Positions 18,270 through 26,877 of a stretch of DNA of 64,000 nt are shown here, one piece after another. Source of the stretch: Bog-532 sp963830385 (GTDB taxonomy: Bacteria; Actinomycetota; Actinomycetes; Streptosporangiales; Streptosporangiaceae). The notes beneath the pieces were generated by a model that saw nothing but the letters and a program-made list of their open reading frames with translations, did no database searches and was not told the origin of the DNA. Every line of letters starts with the position of its first letter. Position 1 is the first letter of the stretch. The translations under genes and the position numbers were made by a program. Location of the stretch: NCBI GenBank assembly GCA_963830385.1, contig CAWHMD010000004.1:1-64000 (forward strand), in the 5' to 3' direction.

Positions 18270-19682
18270 GTGATAATGCCTGCCAAGGGCCTGGGCTGGC
18301 CAGATCAGCCACTGGCCTGGACGCCGGAATCCGCAGGGCTCCACCATGGGCACGCCGAGCCGGAAGGACCCGAGCTGTCGGACGGCACCCGGACCGAGGC
18401 GATTGCGTCCGGCTCCGCTGACACGGGCGGCTTCGGCTCCCTCGGCACCGGCTCAACCGCGGAGGCCGGCGGTCTCGGCTGGCCGCAGCTTTTGAACGAA
18501 AACGTCTCTTCGGTCCCCGCCCCGGCGGCCGGTGATTCCGCACGGGCCGCCCTCGGTCCGGCCGGGACCGCCACCTCGGCCCAGGACCCCGACCGGATGA
18601 ACGGCTCCCCCGATGCGGCTCACCCGAGCCCATCCCGGGTACAACAAGCTTTGTCGGCGGCAGTTTCACGTGAAACGGCTGCCTTGATGGCCGACGGCTC
18701 CTACCGGGGCGAACCGGCCGGGAACGCACTGGAGGAAGCCATGCAAGGGGGCACGACGGCGCAGGATGACGCCAACGCCGGCGGAGTCGTCATCCCGGAC
18801 GTCCCGCAGAACCCGCGGGACACCCCGATCGCCCGCGCCGCCGAGGCGGCGGTCGGTGTCCGTGGCGCCGGCGACAGCCAGAGATGGCCGCGCCCGGCCG
18901 GTTGCCGCATCATGACGATCGCCAACCAGAAGGGCGGCGTGGGCAAGACCACCACCGCGGTGAACCTGGCCGCCAGCCTGTCCCAGCACGGGGCGCGGGT
19001 CCTGGTGATCGACCTCGACCCGCAGGGAAACGCCTCCACCGCGCTGGACGTCGACCATCGGGTGGGTACCCCGTCGGTCTACAACACGCTGGTGGAAGAC
19101 CGGCCGCTGGCCGACGTCGTACGGCCCGTCGAAGGTCTGCCCGGTCTGTACTGCGCGCCCGCCACCATCGACCTGGCCGGCGCCGAGATCGAGCTGGTCC
19201 CGCTGGTGGCCCGCGAGTCCCGGCTGGGCCGCGCGGTGGCCGCCTACGACTCGTCCAACCTGGACTACATCCTCATCGACTGCCCGCCGTCGCTCGGCCT
19301 GCTGACCCTGAACGCGCTGGTCGCTGCCCGCGAGGTGCTGATCCCGATCCAGTGCGAGTACTACGCCCTGGAGGGCCTGGAGCAGCTGCTCCGCACCGTC
19401 GATCTGGTGAAGGCCCACCTCAACCAGGACCTGCAGATCTCGACGATCCTGCTGACCATGTACGACGGCCGCACCCGCCTGGCCTCCCAGGTCGCCGACG
19501 ACGTTCGCTCCCACTTCGGCGACGTGGTCCTCCAGTCGATCATTCCCCGCAGCGTCCGGGTGTCCGAGGCACCGAGCTACGGCCAGTCGGTGATCACCTA
19601 CGACCCCGGTTCAAGCGGCTCCATCGCCTACGTCGAAGCGGCCCGCGAGCTCTCCCAGCGCCATCCAGAGATGGCTGGCTAG
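18270..19682 (+). CDS. parA: chromosome partitioning ATPase ParA
   Basis: 470 residues from GTG 18270 (AGAGGAG five bases upstream); ATG 18276 is an alternative. The deviant Walker A KGGVGKTTTAVNLAA is at about residues 221–235, later motifs are VLVIDLDPQGNAST and YILIDCPPSLGLLTLNALVA. ParA moves ParB–parS complexes apart. Odd: about 205 low-complexity residues precede the ATPase domain, far longer than the short N-terminus typical of ParA, and a parS site lies inside this extension, coding for VSRET. The frame is open upstream to 17649, but that overlaps rsmG. Confidence 0.93.
   Translation: MIMPAKGLGWPDQPLAWTPESAGLHHGHAEPEGPELSDGTRTEAIASGSADTGGFGSLGTGSTAEAGGLGWPQLLNENVSSVPAPAAGDSARAALGPAGTATSAQDPDRMNGSPDAAHPSPSRVQQALSAAVSRETAALMADGSYRGEPAGNALEEAMQGGTTAQDDANAGGVVIPDVPQNPRDTPIARAAEAAVGVRGAGDSQRWPRPAGCRIMTIANQKGGVGKTTTAVNLAASLSQHGARVLVIDLDPQGNASTALDVDHRVGTPSVYNTLVEDRPLADVVRPVEGLPGLYCAPATIDLAGAEIELVPLVARESRLGRAVAAYDSSNLDYILIDCPPSLGLLTLNALVAAREVLIPIQCEYYALEGLEQLLRTVDLVKAHLNQDLQISTILLTMYDGRTRLASQVADDVRSHFGDVVLQSIIPRSVRVSEAPSYGQSVITYDPGSSGSIAYVEAARELSQRHPEMAG
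18663..18676 (+). promoter_or_regulatory. parS site 1 (inside parA)
   Basis: GTTTCACGTGAAAC, the perfect palindromic core of the bacterial parS site bound by ParB. It lies inside the parA coding region, at codons 132–136 of the N-terminal extension. Confidence 0.95.
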
Positions 19683-19684
19683 CC

Positions 19685-19716
19685 GAGAGCCGTTCGGGGG
19701 TCTTTCTGCGGCTCTC
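19685..19716 (+). terminator. possible terminator of parA
   Basis: GAGAGCCG (19685–19692) and CGGCTCTC (19709–19716) form a perfect 8-bp stem around a 16-nt T-rich loop, 2 bases after the parA stop. No long T-run follows, which is common for actinobacterial terminators. Confidence 0.5.
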
Positions 19717-20052
19717 AGGCCGTCTCAGGCAACTCTTGGGCGCGTTCTTTTGTGTTGCCGGGGCTGTCTGGGCGCCGTTTGATCGCTCCCCTTGCGCCGT
19801 GCGCAACCCAAGCCGCCCGCCGTGCGCGGCGTCTCAGCTGTGCTGAGCGATGTCCAATCTGCGCGGCCGCTCGTAGGCCGTCGTGGCTGGCCCAGGTGCC
19901 GGCCGGCTGGTGGGCTACCTCACCCCTGGCCGCCCGGTGCCACGCGGCTGTCCATGCCGTCGCGTTCTGTCCCGCGCCACTTGCTTCTCCAGTGCCGTGG
20001 CAGGCAACGTTCGCCCGGTCAACGATGCGGCGGAGTGCTCTGTCGCCGGCCG
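19717..20052 (+). other. intergenic region, no gene recognised
   Basis: 336 bp between the parA terminator and the stop of the leftward MerR gene. Frames are open on both strands, as usual in GC-rich DNA, but the translations are Arg/Pro/Ala-rich and resemble no protein family. No tRNA, parS or clear repeat is seen. Confidence 0.4.
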
Positions 20053-20958
20053 TCACTCGTGAACGCGCAGCGCGGCGAGCAGCCAGGCGCTTGCGGCCAT
20101 ATGGGACGGAAACGGCGGCCATCCATTGATGGCGGCCGTGAGCTGCCAATACCGGTCGATCCGCGGGTCGGTGATCACCTCAAGTACGGCGAGCAGTTCC
20201 GCACGGTCCAGCGGGTGTTTTCCCGGGACGGGTTCCAGGATGCGCTGCACGACCTGACCGGCCTCGGCGGAATCCGGCGGGCACCCCCGCAGCACGGCCG
20301 CCTCAGCGTTCTCCTGCGCCCAGCCAAGGCAGTCCTCCAGCCCGTCCCGGGTATCGATCTGCGTCATTATGCCGGTCACCTGCCGGACCCGCTGCCGGAA
20401 GTCCGGGTCACTGACCAGCTCGGCCAGCTCCACCCAGGCGTCAACCTGCTCAGGCGACGGATCATCGGGCAAGTCCCAGGCAGCCGCCCAGCGCGCGGCG
20501 TGCCCCGGGTTGTCCCCCAGACCCTCGAACACCTCCGCCAGGAACTCATCGATCATCTGCCTGCGCTCAGCCACCGACATCCTGGCCAGCTTGCTCATCA
20601 TGGTCATCTCCTCGTTGCCGGCCGCGCGCTTGACCACGACAGCCAGCACCGAGCGGTGCAGCCGCAGCGCACGGATCTGCGCGTCCAGCGCGTCCAAGTG
20701 GACGGCGGCGACCTCGGCGACGCTTGCCCGGCCATCCAGGACCCGGCGTACGTCCGCCAAGCCCAGCCCCAGCTCGCGCAGCGTTGCGACCAACGCCAGC
20801 CGGGCCACGCACTCAGCGTCGTACAGCCGCCGGCCGCTCTCGGTGCGGGCCGTCGGGGGCACCAGGCCGATATCAGACCAGAACCGGATCGTGCGGACCG
20901 GCAGCCCCGCACGCCTGGCCAGCTCGCCGATCGAAAGCACCGGCTCGTCGTCGCCCAC
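20053..20958 (-). CDS. MerR-family transcriptional regulator
   Basis: 301 residues from GTG 20958, which has GGAAG close upstream; the frame extends to ATG 21054. The N-terminal winged helix is a clear MerR domain: SIGELARRAGLPVRTIRFWS, DIGLVPPTARTESGRRLYDA, ALVATLRELGLGLADVRRVL. The C-terminal ~180 residues are helical and have no cysteines of a metal site, suggesting a small-molecule effector. Regulation of the neighbouring gene at 21394, divergently oriented, is plausible but not shown. The ligand is unknown. Confidence 0.88.
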   Translation of the reverse strand: MGDDEPVLSIGELARRAGLPVRTIRFWSDIGLVPPTARTESGRRLYDAECVARLALVATLRELGLGLADVRRVLDGRASVAEVAAVHLDALDAQIRALRLHRSVLAVVVKRAAGNEEMTMMSKLARMSVAERRQMIDEFLAEVFEGLGDNPGHAARWAAAWDLPDDPSPEQVDAWVELAELVSDPDFRQRVRQVTGIMTQIDTRDGLEDCLGWAQENAEAAVLRGCPPDSAEAGQVVQRILEPVPGKHPLDRAELLAVLEVITDPRIDRYWQLTAAINGWPPFPSHMAASAWLLAALRVHE

Positions 20959-21392
20959 GACTTCCAGTCTGCTTCCTCCACCCACTGGAGAATCAACCCC
21001 GCCCGTGCTGCCAACCGCGACAAGATTCCAACCAGCGCGATCCCGCTCAGCCAACGGGGCAGACCTAACCGGCTACGGCACTAGCACCACACCAACTGCC
21101 AAGCATGACCCGGCCCGGGCCACGCCGGTCCGGTTCCCCCGTCGCGGTAGCGTTCGCCAGGCACCTTTCCACGGTCATCTTTCCCGGCGGCCATGGCGTC
21201 CGCCAGTGTGGCTCCAGCCGCCAGCACCCGCGCTATCCGGCTCGATACCCCTGTCCTGCCTCCATCCAGCGGGCTCGGTTACTGCTCTGCCTGGTTAGGC
21301 CTGGTCCACCTCTTCCCCGGACCGCCCCGGTCGCGGGCCGGCCCGGGTTCGCTGATTTGCCCTGGCTGCCCCGCACCGCCGGGGTCAGCAGC

Positions 21393-21401
21393 TGTGGATA
21401 A
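21393..21401 (-). promoter_or_regulatory. isolated consensus DnaA box
   Basis: TGTGGATAA, the reverse complement of TTATCCACA. It is a perfect 9-mer in the 435-bp stretch between the MerR gene and the GGCT-like gene, at the possible GTG start of the latter. The rest of 20959–21392 shows no recognisable gene. Confidence 0.5.
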
Positions 21402-22314
21402 CGTGGACACCGTGGGCGACGATGGCGGGGACGTGACGGACGCTGATCCGCGGCTTGAGGCTGTGGCCGGCGCCCAGGGAGCGCCACACGTCACCGGCGC
21501 CCCCACCTCGCGGGCCGCAGCGGGTGTCGATCCGCTGGCGGCGCCGCTCACCTACCCCGGGACACCGCCGTGGCGGCCCGCGATCGTGGTCACCGACACT
21601 GCGGTGCTGGTCCTGGAGCCCCGGAGCGATGCGTCCCTCAGCGAATGGCTCCTCCATGCGGACGCTGAGACCGACGAGCGGACCGTCACCGGCCCGCGAG
21701 GAATGCCTCTCGACGACTACCTGCGGGACGCAGACAGCTTGCCGATGACGTCGCTGACGCCGGTGCTCGCGGTCGGATCGAACGCCTCTCCGGCCCAGCT
21801 ACGAAGGAAGCTGGACAACGCGGGCCTGCCCACGCTGGTGCCGGTCACCGCGGTGACCGTGCGCGGCCTCGCGGTGGGGGTGTCCGCGCACGTCAGCCGG
21901 TCCGGGTACCTGCCTGCCACCCCGGTCCCGGGCGTCGGCGTGGAGTCCAGTCTGTGGGTGCTGTGGCTGGACGAGGCGTCGCTGACCTGCATAGATGCGA
22001 CCGAGCCCAACTATCAGCGGGTCCGCCTGCCGGCTCGGTACCCGGTGCGGCTCACCGCGGGCCAGGCGGTCCCCGAGTGCTGGGTCTACCGGTCGCGGCA
22101 CGGGTACCTGGTCAACGAGGCCGGAGAACCGCGACGGCTGACCGACCAGCCCACCCTCATCAGCGCGTTGCTGGCGGAGATACCGGCCCTGCCGGCCCTG
22201 GCGGGCACCAGTCCGAACGAATGGGTCGAACGGACTCGCGACGCCACCGTCCGCGACGCGATCCGCGAGGTCTTCCGCTCCAGCCGGCTGGTGCGCCAAG
22301 TGGGCGAGCTCTAG
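21394..22314 (+). CDS. conserved hypothetical, gamma-glutamylcyclotransferase-like
   Basis: 306 residues if the GTG at 21394 is used; GTG 21433 (GTGACGGAC, after GGCGGGGAC) is another choice and the frame is open from 21193. The conserved part begins near LTYPGTPPWRPAIVVTD. The segment TPVLAVGSNASPAQLRRKL resembles the YGSNL motif of the gamma-glutamylcyclotransferase/AIG2-like fold, and RVRLPARYPVRL with CWVYRSRHGYLV fits the later strands. No membrane segment. The enzymatic activity is an inference from one motif. It lies 185 bp upstream of parB. Confidence 0.65.
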   Translation: MDNVDTVGDDGGDVTDADPRLEAVAGAQGAPHVTGAPTSRAAAGVDPLAAPLTYPGTPPWRPAIVVTDTAVLVLEPRSDASLSEWLLHADAETDERTVTGPRGMPLDDYLRDADSLPMTSLTPVLAVGSNASPAQLRRKLDNAGLPTLVPVTAVTVRGLAVGVSAHVSRSGYLPATPVPGVGVESSLWVLWLDEASLTCIDATEPNYQRVRLPARYPVRLTAGQAVPECWVYRSRHGYLVNEAGEPRRLTDQPTLISALLAEIPALPALAGTSPNEWVERTRDATVRDAIREVFRSSRLVRQVGEL

Positions 22315-22499
22315 GCCGGACGTCGCGCCCTGGGCGGCACTCAGAACGTCACCGTCAGCCTGTGCGGGCTCCCAGCAACGGCCCGAACGGGGCTTCAGCA
22401 CGCCCGAAGGGGTTTTCCACAGGGTTGGCTTTGGTGCTGCCAGCCGTGAAATCACCTGGCAGGATAGTTGGTGGCGTATCTGGTGGTGAAGGAGACAGG

Positions 22500-23510
22500 G
22501 TGACTCAGCAACGGCGTGGGCTCGGCAAGGGGCTTGGCGCGCTCATCCCGGCGACGGTCGGCCCGGGCGAGCCCGAGTCGGCGAGCGCCGGTGAGGGTGG
22601 AGCGCGGCGGCCGTACACCCCGCGGCCGGGGGCGCCGGCGAGCGATGAGGCCACCGAGGCTCAGCCGATCGCCGGGGCCTACTTCGCCGAGATAGCCACC
22701 GGCTCGATCACGCCCAACCCGCGCCAGCCACGGACGACCTTCGACGAGGACGCGCTCGACGAGCTGGCGTCCTCCATCCGCGAGGTCGGCTTGCTCCAGC
22801 CGGTCGTCGTCCGCCAGGTGATGCCCGGTCACTACGAGCTGATCATGGGCGAGCGCCGCTGGCGGGCGAGCCAGCGGGCTGACCTCAACCACATCCCCGC
22901 CATCGTGCGGGAGACGGCCGACACCGACCTGCTGCGCGACGCGCTGATGGAGAACCTGCACCGTCAGCAACTCGACCCGCTGGAGGAGGCGGCCGCCTAC
23001 CAGCAGCTCCTGGACGACTTCGGCGCGACCCACGAGCAGCTGGCCCGCAAGATCGGCCGGTCCCGGCCGCATATCTCCAACACGCTGCGCCTGCTGAACC
23101 TCCCGCCCACCGTCCAGAAGAGGGTGGCCGCCGGTGTGCTCAGCGCCGGGCACGCCCGCGCCCTGCTGTCGCTGGACAATGCGGAGGCTCAGGAGCGCCT
23201 GGCGCACCGCATTGTCGCTGAGGGATTGTCTGTCCGGGCCACCGAGGAGATCGTGGCCATCGGCGACGGCGAAAGGGAGCGCCCTCAGCGCCGGGTCGGT
23301 CCCAAGCCGACCGCTCCTGGCCTGCGAGACCTGGCGGACCGCCTTTCCGACGCCCTGGAGACCAGGGTCAAGGTCGAGCTGGGCCGCCGCAAAGGCAAAA
23401 TCACCGTCGAATTCGCCTCCCTCGACGATCTGGACCGGATCGTCAAGGCCATGTCCCATGACGCCGGGGCCACAACCGACCCCTCCGCTGCCCCAGCATC
23501 TTCGCTCTGA
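22500..23510 (+). CDS. parB: chromosome partitioning protein ParB
   Basis: 336 residues, GTG 22500 (GGAGACAGG upstream; TQQRRGLGKGLGALIPA). The ParB/Srx CTPase domain shows ITPNPRQPRTTFDEDALDEL and the GERRWRASQRADLNHIPAIV patch; the HTH is EQLARKIGRSRPHISNTLRL; a C-terminal dimerisation part ends the protein. It binds parS and loads SMC. parB is 2.8 kb from parA here, separated by a MerR and an unknown gene, instead of directly following it. Confidence 0.95.
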   Translation: MTQQRRGLGKGLGALIPATVGPGEPESASAGEGGARRPYTPRPGAPASDEATEAQPIAGAYFAEIATGSITPNPRQPRTTFDEDALDELASSIREVGLLQPVVVRQVMPGHYELIMGERRWRASQRADLNHIPAIVRETADTDLLRDALMENLHRQQLDPLEEAAAYQQLLDDFGATHEQLARKIGRSRPHISNTLRLLNLPPTVQKRVAAGVLSAGHARALLSLDNAEAQERLAHRIVAEGLSVRATEEIVAIGDGERERPQRRVGPKPTAPGLRDLADRLSDALETRVKVELGRRKGKITVEFASLDDLDRIVKAMSHDAGATTDPSAAPASSL

Positions 23511-23533
23511 TCCCACTCGCGATCGTGAGCCTG

Positions 23534-23547
23534 GTTTCACGTGAAAC
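23534..23547 (+). promoter_or_regulatory. parS site 2 (downstream of parB)
   Basis: GTTTCACGTGAAAC, perfect palindrome 23 bp after the parB stop. Its right half (GTGAAAC) provides the first possible start codon of the next gene. Confidence 0.95.
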
Positions 23548-24284
23548 GCGAGCGAGAGTCACCAGGAAGCGCTGACCACGGGCCGCTTCCGGGCGCCGAT
23601 GCAGAGGAAGGGCTGATCGGCGGGGCGCAAACCGCCGGGATAGTACGCGTAGGCGCGACGGTTCGCCGGCCACTGCATGCTCGCTCTGACTACGTCCACG
23701 AGGTGCTTCGGCATCTTGAGCAGGCCGGGTTCGCTGGCGCACCCCGATTCCTGGGCATCGACGGGCAAGGCCGGGAGATCCTGAGTTACTTCGAGGGTGA
23801 GGTGCTGGTGGGCTCCCCCGTTCGCCTGCCTGACGCGAGGATCGCCAGTGCGGGCCGGCTGATCCGGCGCTTCCACGACGCCACGGCCGGGACGGCGCTG
23901 GCCCACGGCCAGGAGGTCGTCCCGCACAACGACCTCGGTCCGCACAACATCGTCTTCGCCGGCGACGAGGCGGTCGGCATCATCGACTGGGACGAAGGAG
24001 TCGCCCCTGGCCGGCGGCTCGTCGATTTCGCTCATGCGGTCTGGTGCTGTGCCGACGTCTGCGAAGCCGAGATCGAGGTGGCCGAGCAGGCCCGGAAGAC
24101 CCGGCTGATGTGTGAGTCGTACGGCTGGTCCTCCCCGTCCGCCGTCATCGACGAGATCGCGGCGCGCTTCCGCCGGGCACACGCCGATCACGCAGGGCAC
24201 GGCCGGGTCCAGGCGGCCAGCATCTTCGCGGAGATGGTGGGTTGGATGGAGAAGTACGGTCCAGCGCTCAAGGCCGCCACGTGA
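23541..24284 (+). CDS. aminoglycoside-phosphotransferase-fold (APH) family protein
   Basis: 247 residues at most. Kinase-like features are HNDLGPHNIVF (catalytic loop, Brenner motif) and VGIIDWDEG (DFG-equivalent). The N-terminal lobe is short, with VRRPLHARSDYVHEVLRHLE. Family members phosphorylate small molecules such as aminoglycosides, choline or homoserine; the substrate is unknown. The only in-frame start is GTG 23541 inside parS site 2 and no good Shine-Dalgarno precedes it, so the mRNA may be leaderless. The next gene starts 29 bp after its stop. Confidence 0.8.
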   Translation: MKRERESPGSADHGPLPGADAEEGLIGGAQTAGIVRVGATVRRPLHARSDYVHEVLRHLEQAGFAGAPRFLGIDGQGREILSYFEGEVLVGSPVRLPDARIASAGRLIRRFHDATAGTALAHGQEVVPHNDLGPHNIVFAGDEAVGIIDWDEGVAPGRRLVDFAHAVWCCADVCEAEIEVAEQARKTRLMCESYGWSSPSAVIDEIAARFRRAHADHAGHGRVQAASIFAEMVGWMEKYGPALKAAT

Positions 24285-24312
24285 TCGGAGAGCAACTGCC
24301 CGAGGAGATGAG

Positions 24313-25146
24313 ATGCGGATAGCCGACGCTCCCCTGGTCGACGTGCGCAGGCCGTTGACCCTCCAGCGCGAGCGGCTGCTCAGCCTGCTGACTGGACTTG
24401 GCGACGCACAATGGGGCGCAGCCACGGTCGCTCCCCAGTGGTCGGTCAAGGACATCGCCCTGCACCTGATCGACGTGGACCTGAGCTGGATCGCCCGGCA
24501 TCGGGATCGTGACCGTTCCGGCCTCACCTCCGCGCAGCCTGGTCGCGAGAAGTTCGCGGACCAGCTGGCCCGGCGCAACCAGCAGTGGGCCGACGGCACT
24601 CGGGTGCTGAGCACGCGCCTGATCGTCGACATGCTGCGGTGGTCGGGCGGCCAGCTCGACGCCAGCTTCGCCGCGGTCGACCTGAGCCAGCCAAGCTCGG
24701 TCCTTTGGGCGGGTGAGGCACCGCTCTGGTTTGACCTGGCCCGTGAATTCACCGAGCGCTGGGTGCACTACCAGCAGATTCGGGAGGCCGCTCAGTCAGC
24801 ACCGCCGAGCCAGGACGAGGACTCACAGCACGAAGACGAGTACCTGCCGCTGGTGGTGCGCACGTTCATGTGGGGCTTCCCGCACCAGTACCGGGCTCCG
24901 GCCCACGATGGCACCACGATCGGCCTGGAGATAGCTGGTGTCGGCGCTTGGACGCTGACGAGGTCAGGCACGGGCTGGGACCTCGAGGAGGGAGCACCCA
25001 CCGATCTGGCTGCCCGCCTTCAGATGACGGGCGACACCGCTTGGCGCCTGCTTACTGGGGCACCGTACGACCTGCAGCAGGTGCAACTCTCCGGTGAGCC
25101 CGCACTGGCCCAGCCACTCCTCCAGGTACGCGGCATCATCGTCTAG
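24313..25146 (+). CDS. maleylpyruvate isomerase/DinB-like protein
   Basis: 277 residues, ATG 24313 with GAGGAG eight bases upstream. The N-terminal half is a DinB/MDMPI four-helix bundle: LLSLLTGLGDAQWGAATVAP, WSVKDIALHLIDVDLSWIAR with the conserved His, and later FTERWVHYQQIREA. The C-terminal half carries a predicted SCP2-like or MDMPI C domain (GVGAWTLTRSGTGWDLEEG, LTGAPYDLQQVQLSG). Some relatives are mycothiol-dependent isomerases or transferases; substrate unknown. It is probably co-transcribed with the APH-like gene. Confidence 0.8.
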   Translation: MRIADAPLVDVRRPLTLQRERLLSLLTGLGDAQWGAATVAPQWSVKDIALHLIDVDLSWIARHRDRDRSGLTSAQPGREKFADQLARRNQQWADGTRVLSTRLIVDMLRWSGGQLDASFAAVDLSQPSSVLWAGEAPLWFDLAREFTERWVHYQQIREAAQSAPPSQDEDSQHEDEYLPLVVRTFMWGFPHQYRAPAHDGTTIGLEIAGVGAWTLTRSGTGWDLEEGAPTDLAARLQMTGDTAWRLLTGAPYDLQQVQLSGEPALAQPLLQVRGIIV

Positions 25147-25200
25147 ACGCGGCCAGCGCCCGGCGGTTACGGACGGCGCAGGGCAGAATTACACAGTTGT

Positions 25201-25214
25201 GTTTCACGTGAAAC
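25201..25214 (+). promoter_or_regulatory. parS site 3
   Basis: GTTTCACGTGAAAC preceded by T, matching 15 of 16 bases of the extended parS consensus. It lies in the 107-bp gap before the nucleotidyltransferase gene. Confidence 0.95.
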
Positions 25215-25253
25215 GCGCTGGGTCCAGCGTCCACGGCACCGTTAGCCTGATGC

Positions 25254-25745
25254 GTGCGCGCTGACGACGTGATCGAGGTCCTCGACCTGCTGGATAGGGC
25301 CGGGGTTCGTCATTGGGTGGGCGGCGGCTGGGGAGTAGCCGCGCTGGCCGGGCGGCAAACCCGTGAGCACCGCGATCTCGACCTGGCCGTCGACGCGGAC
25401 GGCCTGGGCATCTGTCTGCAGGTCCTCGGCCAGCTGGGCTATACGGCGGAAACGGACTGGCTGCCGGTACGGATAGAACTGCGGGCACCGGGCGCACGCT
25501 GGGTCGACGTGCACCCGGTGACCTTTGACGCAGACGGTCACGGCCATCAGCCGGACCTGGATGGCGGGCACTTCGACTACCCGCCCACCGCTTTCACCAC
25601 CGGGTCCATCGGCGGTCGCCGGGTCCATTGCCTGTCCGCGCAGCAGCAGCGCCAGTTCCGCACCGGCTATGAGCACCGCCCGCAAGACCTCCACGATCTG
25701 GCCGAGCTCGACGCTTTCCAAAGCGGAGACGAGCCGCCGGCATAG
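25254..25745 (+). CDS. LinA/LnuA-like nucleotidyltransferase
   Basis: 163 residues, GTG start. WVGGGWGVAALAGRQTREHR followed by DLDLAVDADG is the glycine-rich and DxD metal-binding signature of antibiotic nucleotidyltransferases of the lincosamide type. The C-terminal part (YEHRPQDLHDLAELDAF) also fits. Such enzymes can adenylylate lincosamides or aminoglycosides, but many actinobacterial paralogues have no known substrate, so resistance is not implied. It reads towards the threonine aldolase gene and ends 17 bp before its stop. Confidence 0.82.
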   Translation: MRADDVIEVLDLLDRAGVRHWVGGGWGVAALAGRQTREHRDLDLAVDADGLGICLQVLGQLGYTAETDWLPVRIELRAPGARWVDVHPVTFDADGHGHQPDLDGGHFDYPPTAFTTGSIGGRRVHCLSAQQQRQFRTGYEHRPQDLHDLAELDAFQSGDEPPA

Positions 25746-25762
25746 CAGCTGCCGCCGCAGTA

Positions 25763-26794
25763 TCAGTCACCGCCGGCGACTGCGGCGATGCTGGCGACGA
25801 ACTGGTCGACGTCGGATTCGGTGGTGTCGAAGGCGGTCATCCAGCGGACGGTGGAGGTCTCCTCGTCCCAGACGTAGAAGTACCACTCGCGCTGGAGGAC
25901 CTCGATGTGCTGGGGGGCCAGGCGCGCGAACACCGCGTCGGATTCGACGGGGTAGGCCAGCTCGACTCCGGGCAGGTCCTGAATCCCGCGGGCCAGCCGC
26001 TGGGCCATCGCGTTGGCGTGGCTGGCGCTCTGCCGCCACAGGTCGCGGTCGAGCAGGGCGAGGAACTGGGCCGCCAGGAAACGCATCTTCGATGCCAGCT
26101 GGAGCTGCTGTTTGCGCAGGTAGTGAGCGTCTGCCACCAACTCGGGGCGCATCACGATGACGGCCTCGGCGCCGAGGGCGCCGTTCTTGGTGCCGCCGAA
26201 GCTGAGCACGTCGGCGTACGCGGCCAGATCGGCCAGTGAGCAGTCCAGCTGAGCCGCGGCGTTGGCCAGGCGGGCCCCGTCGATGAACAGGCGCAGGTCA
26301 TTTGTGTGGCAGAACTCGCTGATGGTGCGGAGCTCGGCCAGCGAGTAACAGGTCCCCAGCTCGGTCGTCTGGGTAATGGCCACCGCGCCGGGCTGGGCGT
26401 GGTGTTCGTCGCCGCGGCCGCGCAGATGGCGGGCGATCCCCTCCACGGTGATCTTGCCGTCCGGGGACAGGACCGTCAGCAGCTTCGTGCCGAGGATCTG
26501 CTCGGCGGCACCACATTCGTCGGTGTGGATGTGCGCGGACTCGGCGCAGATCACCGCCTCGTAGCGACGCAGCAGAAGACTGAGCCCCAGGACGTTGGCG
26601 GCGCTGCCGTTGAACACGAAGAACACGTCACCCTCGGTCCGGAACAACTCACGCAGCTCAGCCGTGGCCCGGCGGGTCCACTCATCCTCGCCGTACGCCG
26701 TCGCGTCGCCGGTGTTCGCGGCGATGACCGCCTCCACTACGGCCTGGTGGGCCCCCGAGTGGTTGTCGCTTCCGAAACTCTTGTGCTCAGCCAT
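25763..26794 (-). CDS. low-specificity threonine aldolase (PLP)
   Basis: 343 residues. The family opening is FGSDNHSGAHQAVVEAV, the PLP-aspartate segment is LRLFIDGARLANAAAQL, and the Schiff-base lysine is in SFGGTKNGALGAEAV. The enzyme cleaves L-threonine or allo-threonine to glycine and acetaldehyde, and relatives act on other beta-hydroxy amino acids. It starts 83 bp upstream of the downstream stop of ddl on the same strand, so the three leftward genes from 29167 to 25763 may be one unit. Confidence 0.92.
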   Translation of the reverse strand: MAEHKSFGSDNHSGAHQAVVEAVIAANTGDATAYGEDEWTRRATAELRELFRTEGDVFFVFNGSAANVLGLSLLLRRYEAVICAESAHIHTDECGAAEQILGTKLLTVLSPDGKITVEGIARHLRGRGDEHHAQPGAVAITQTTELGTCYSLAELRTISEFCHTNDLRLFIDGARLANAAAQLDCSLADLAAYADVLSFGGTKNGALGAEAVIVMRPELVADAHYLRKQQLQLASKMRFLAAQFLALLDRDLWRQSASHANAMAQRLARGIQDLPGVELAYPVESDAVFARLAPQHIEVLQREWYFYVWDEETSTVRWMTAFDTTESDVDQFVASIAAVAGGD

Positions 26795-26877
26795 ACCTTT
26801 AACCTAGTGCGGCCGCCCACGACCAACTGGGGTCGGGGCGGCCGCCGGGCTGAGAACGCGCGAGCTCAAATGGAGGC

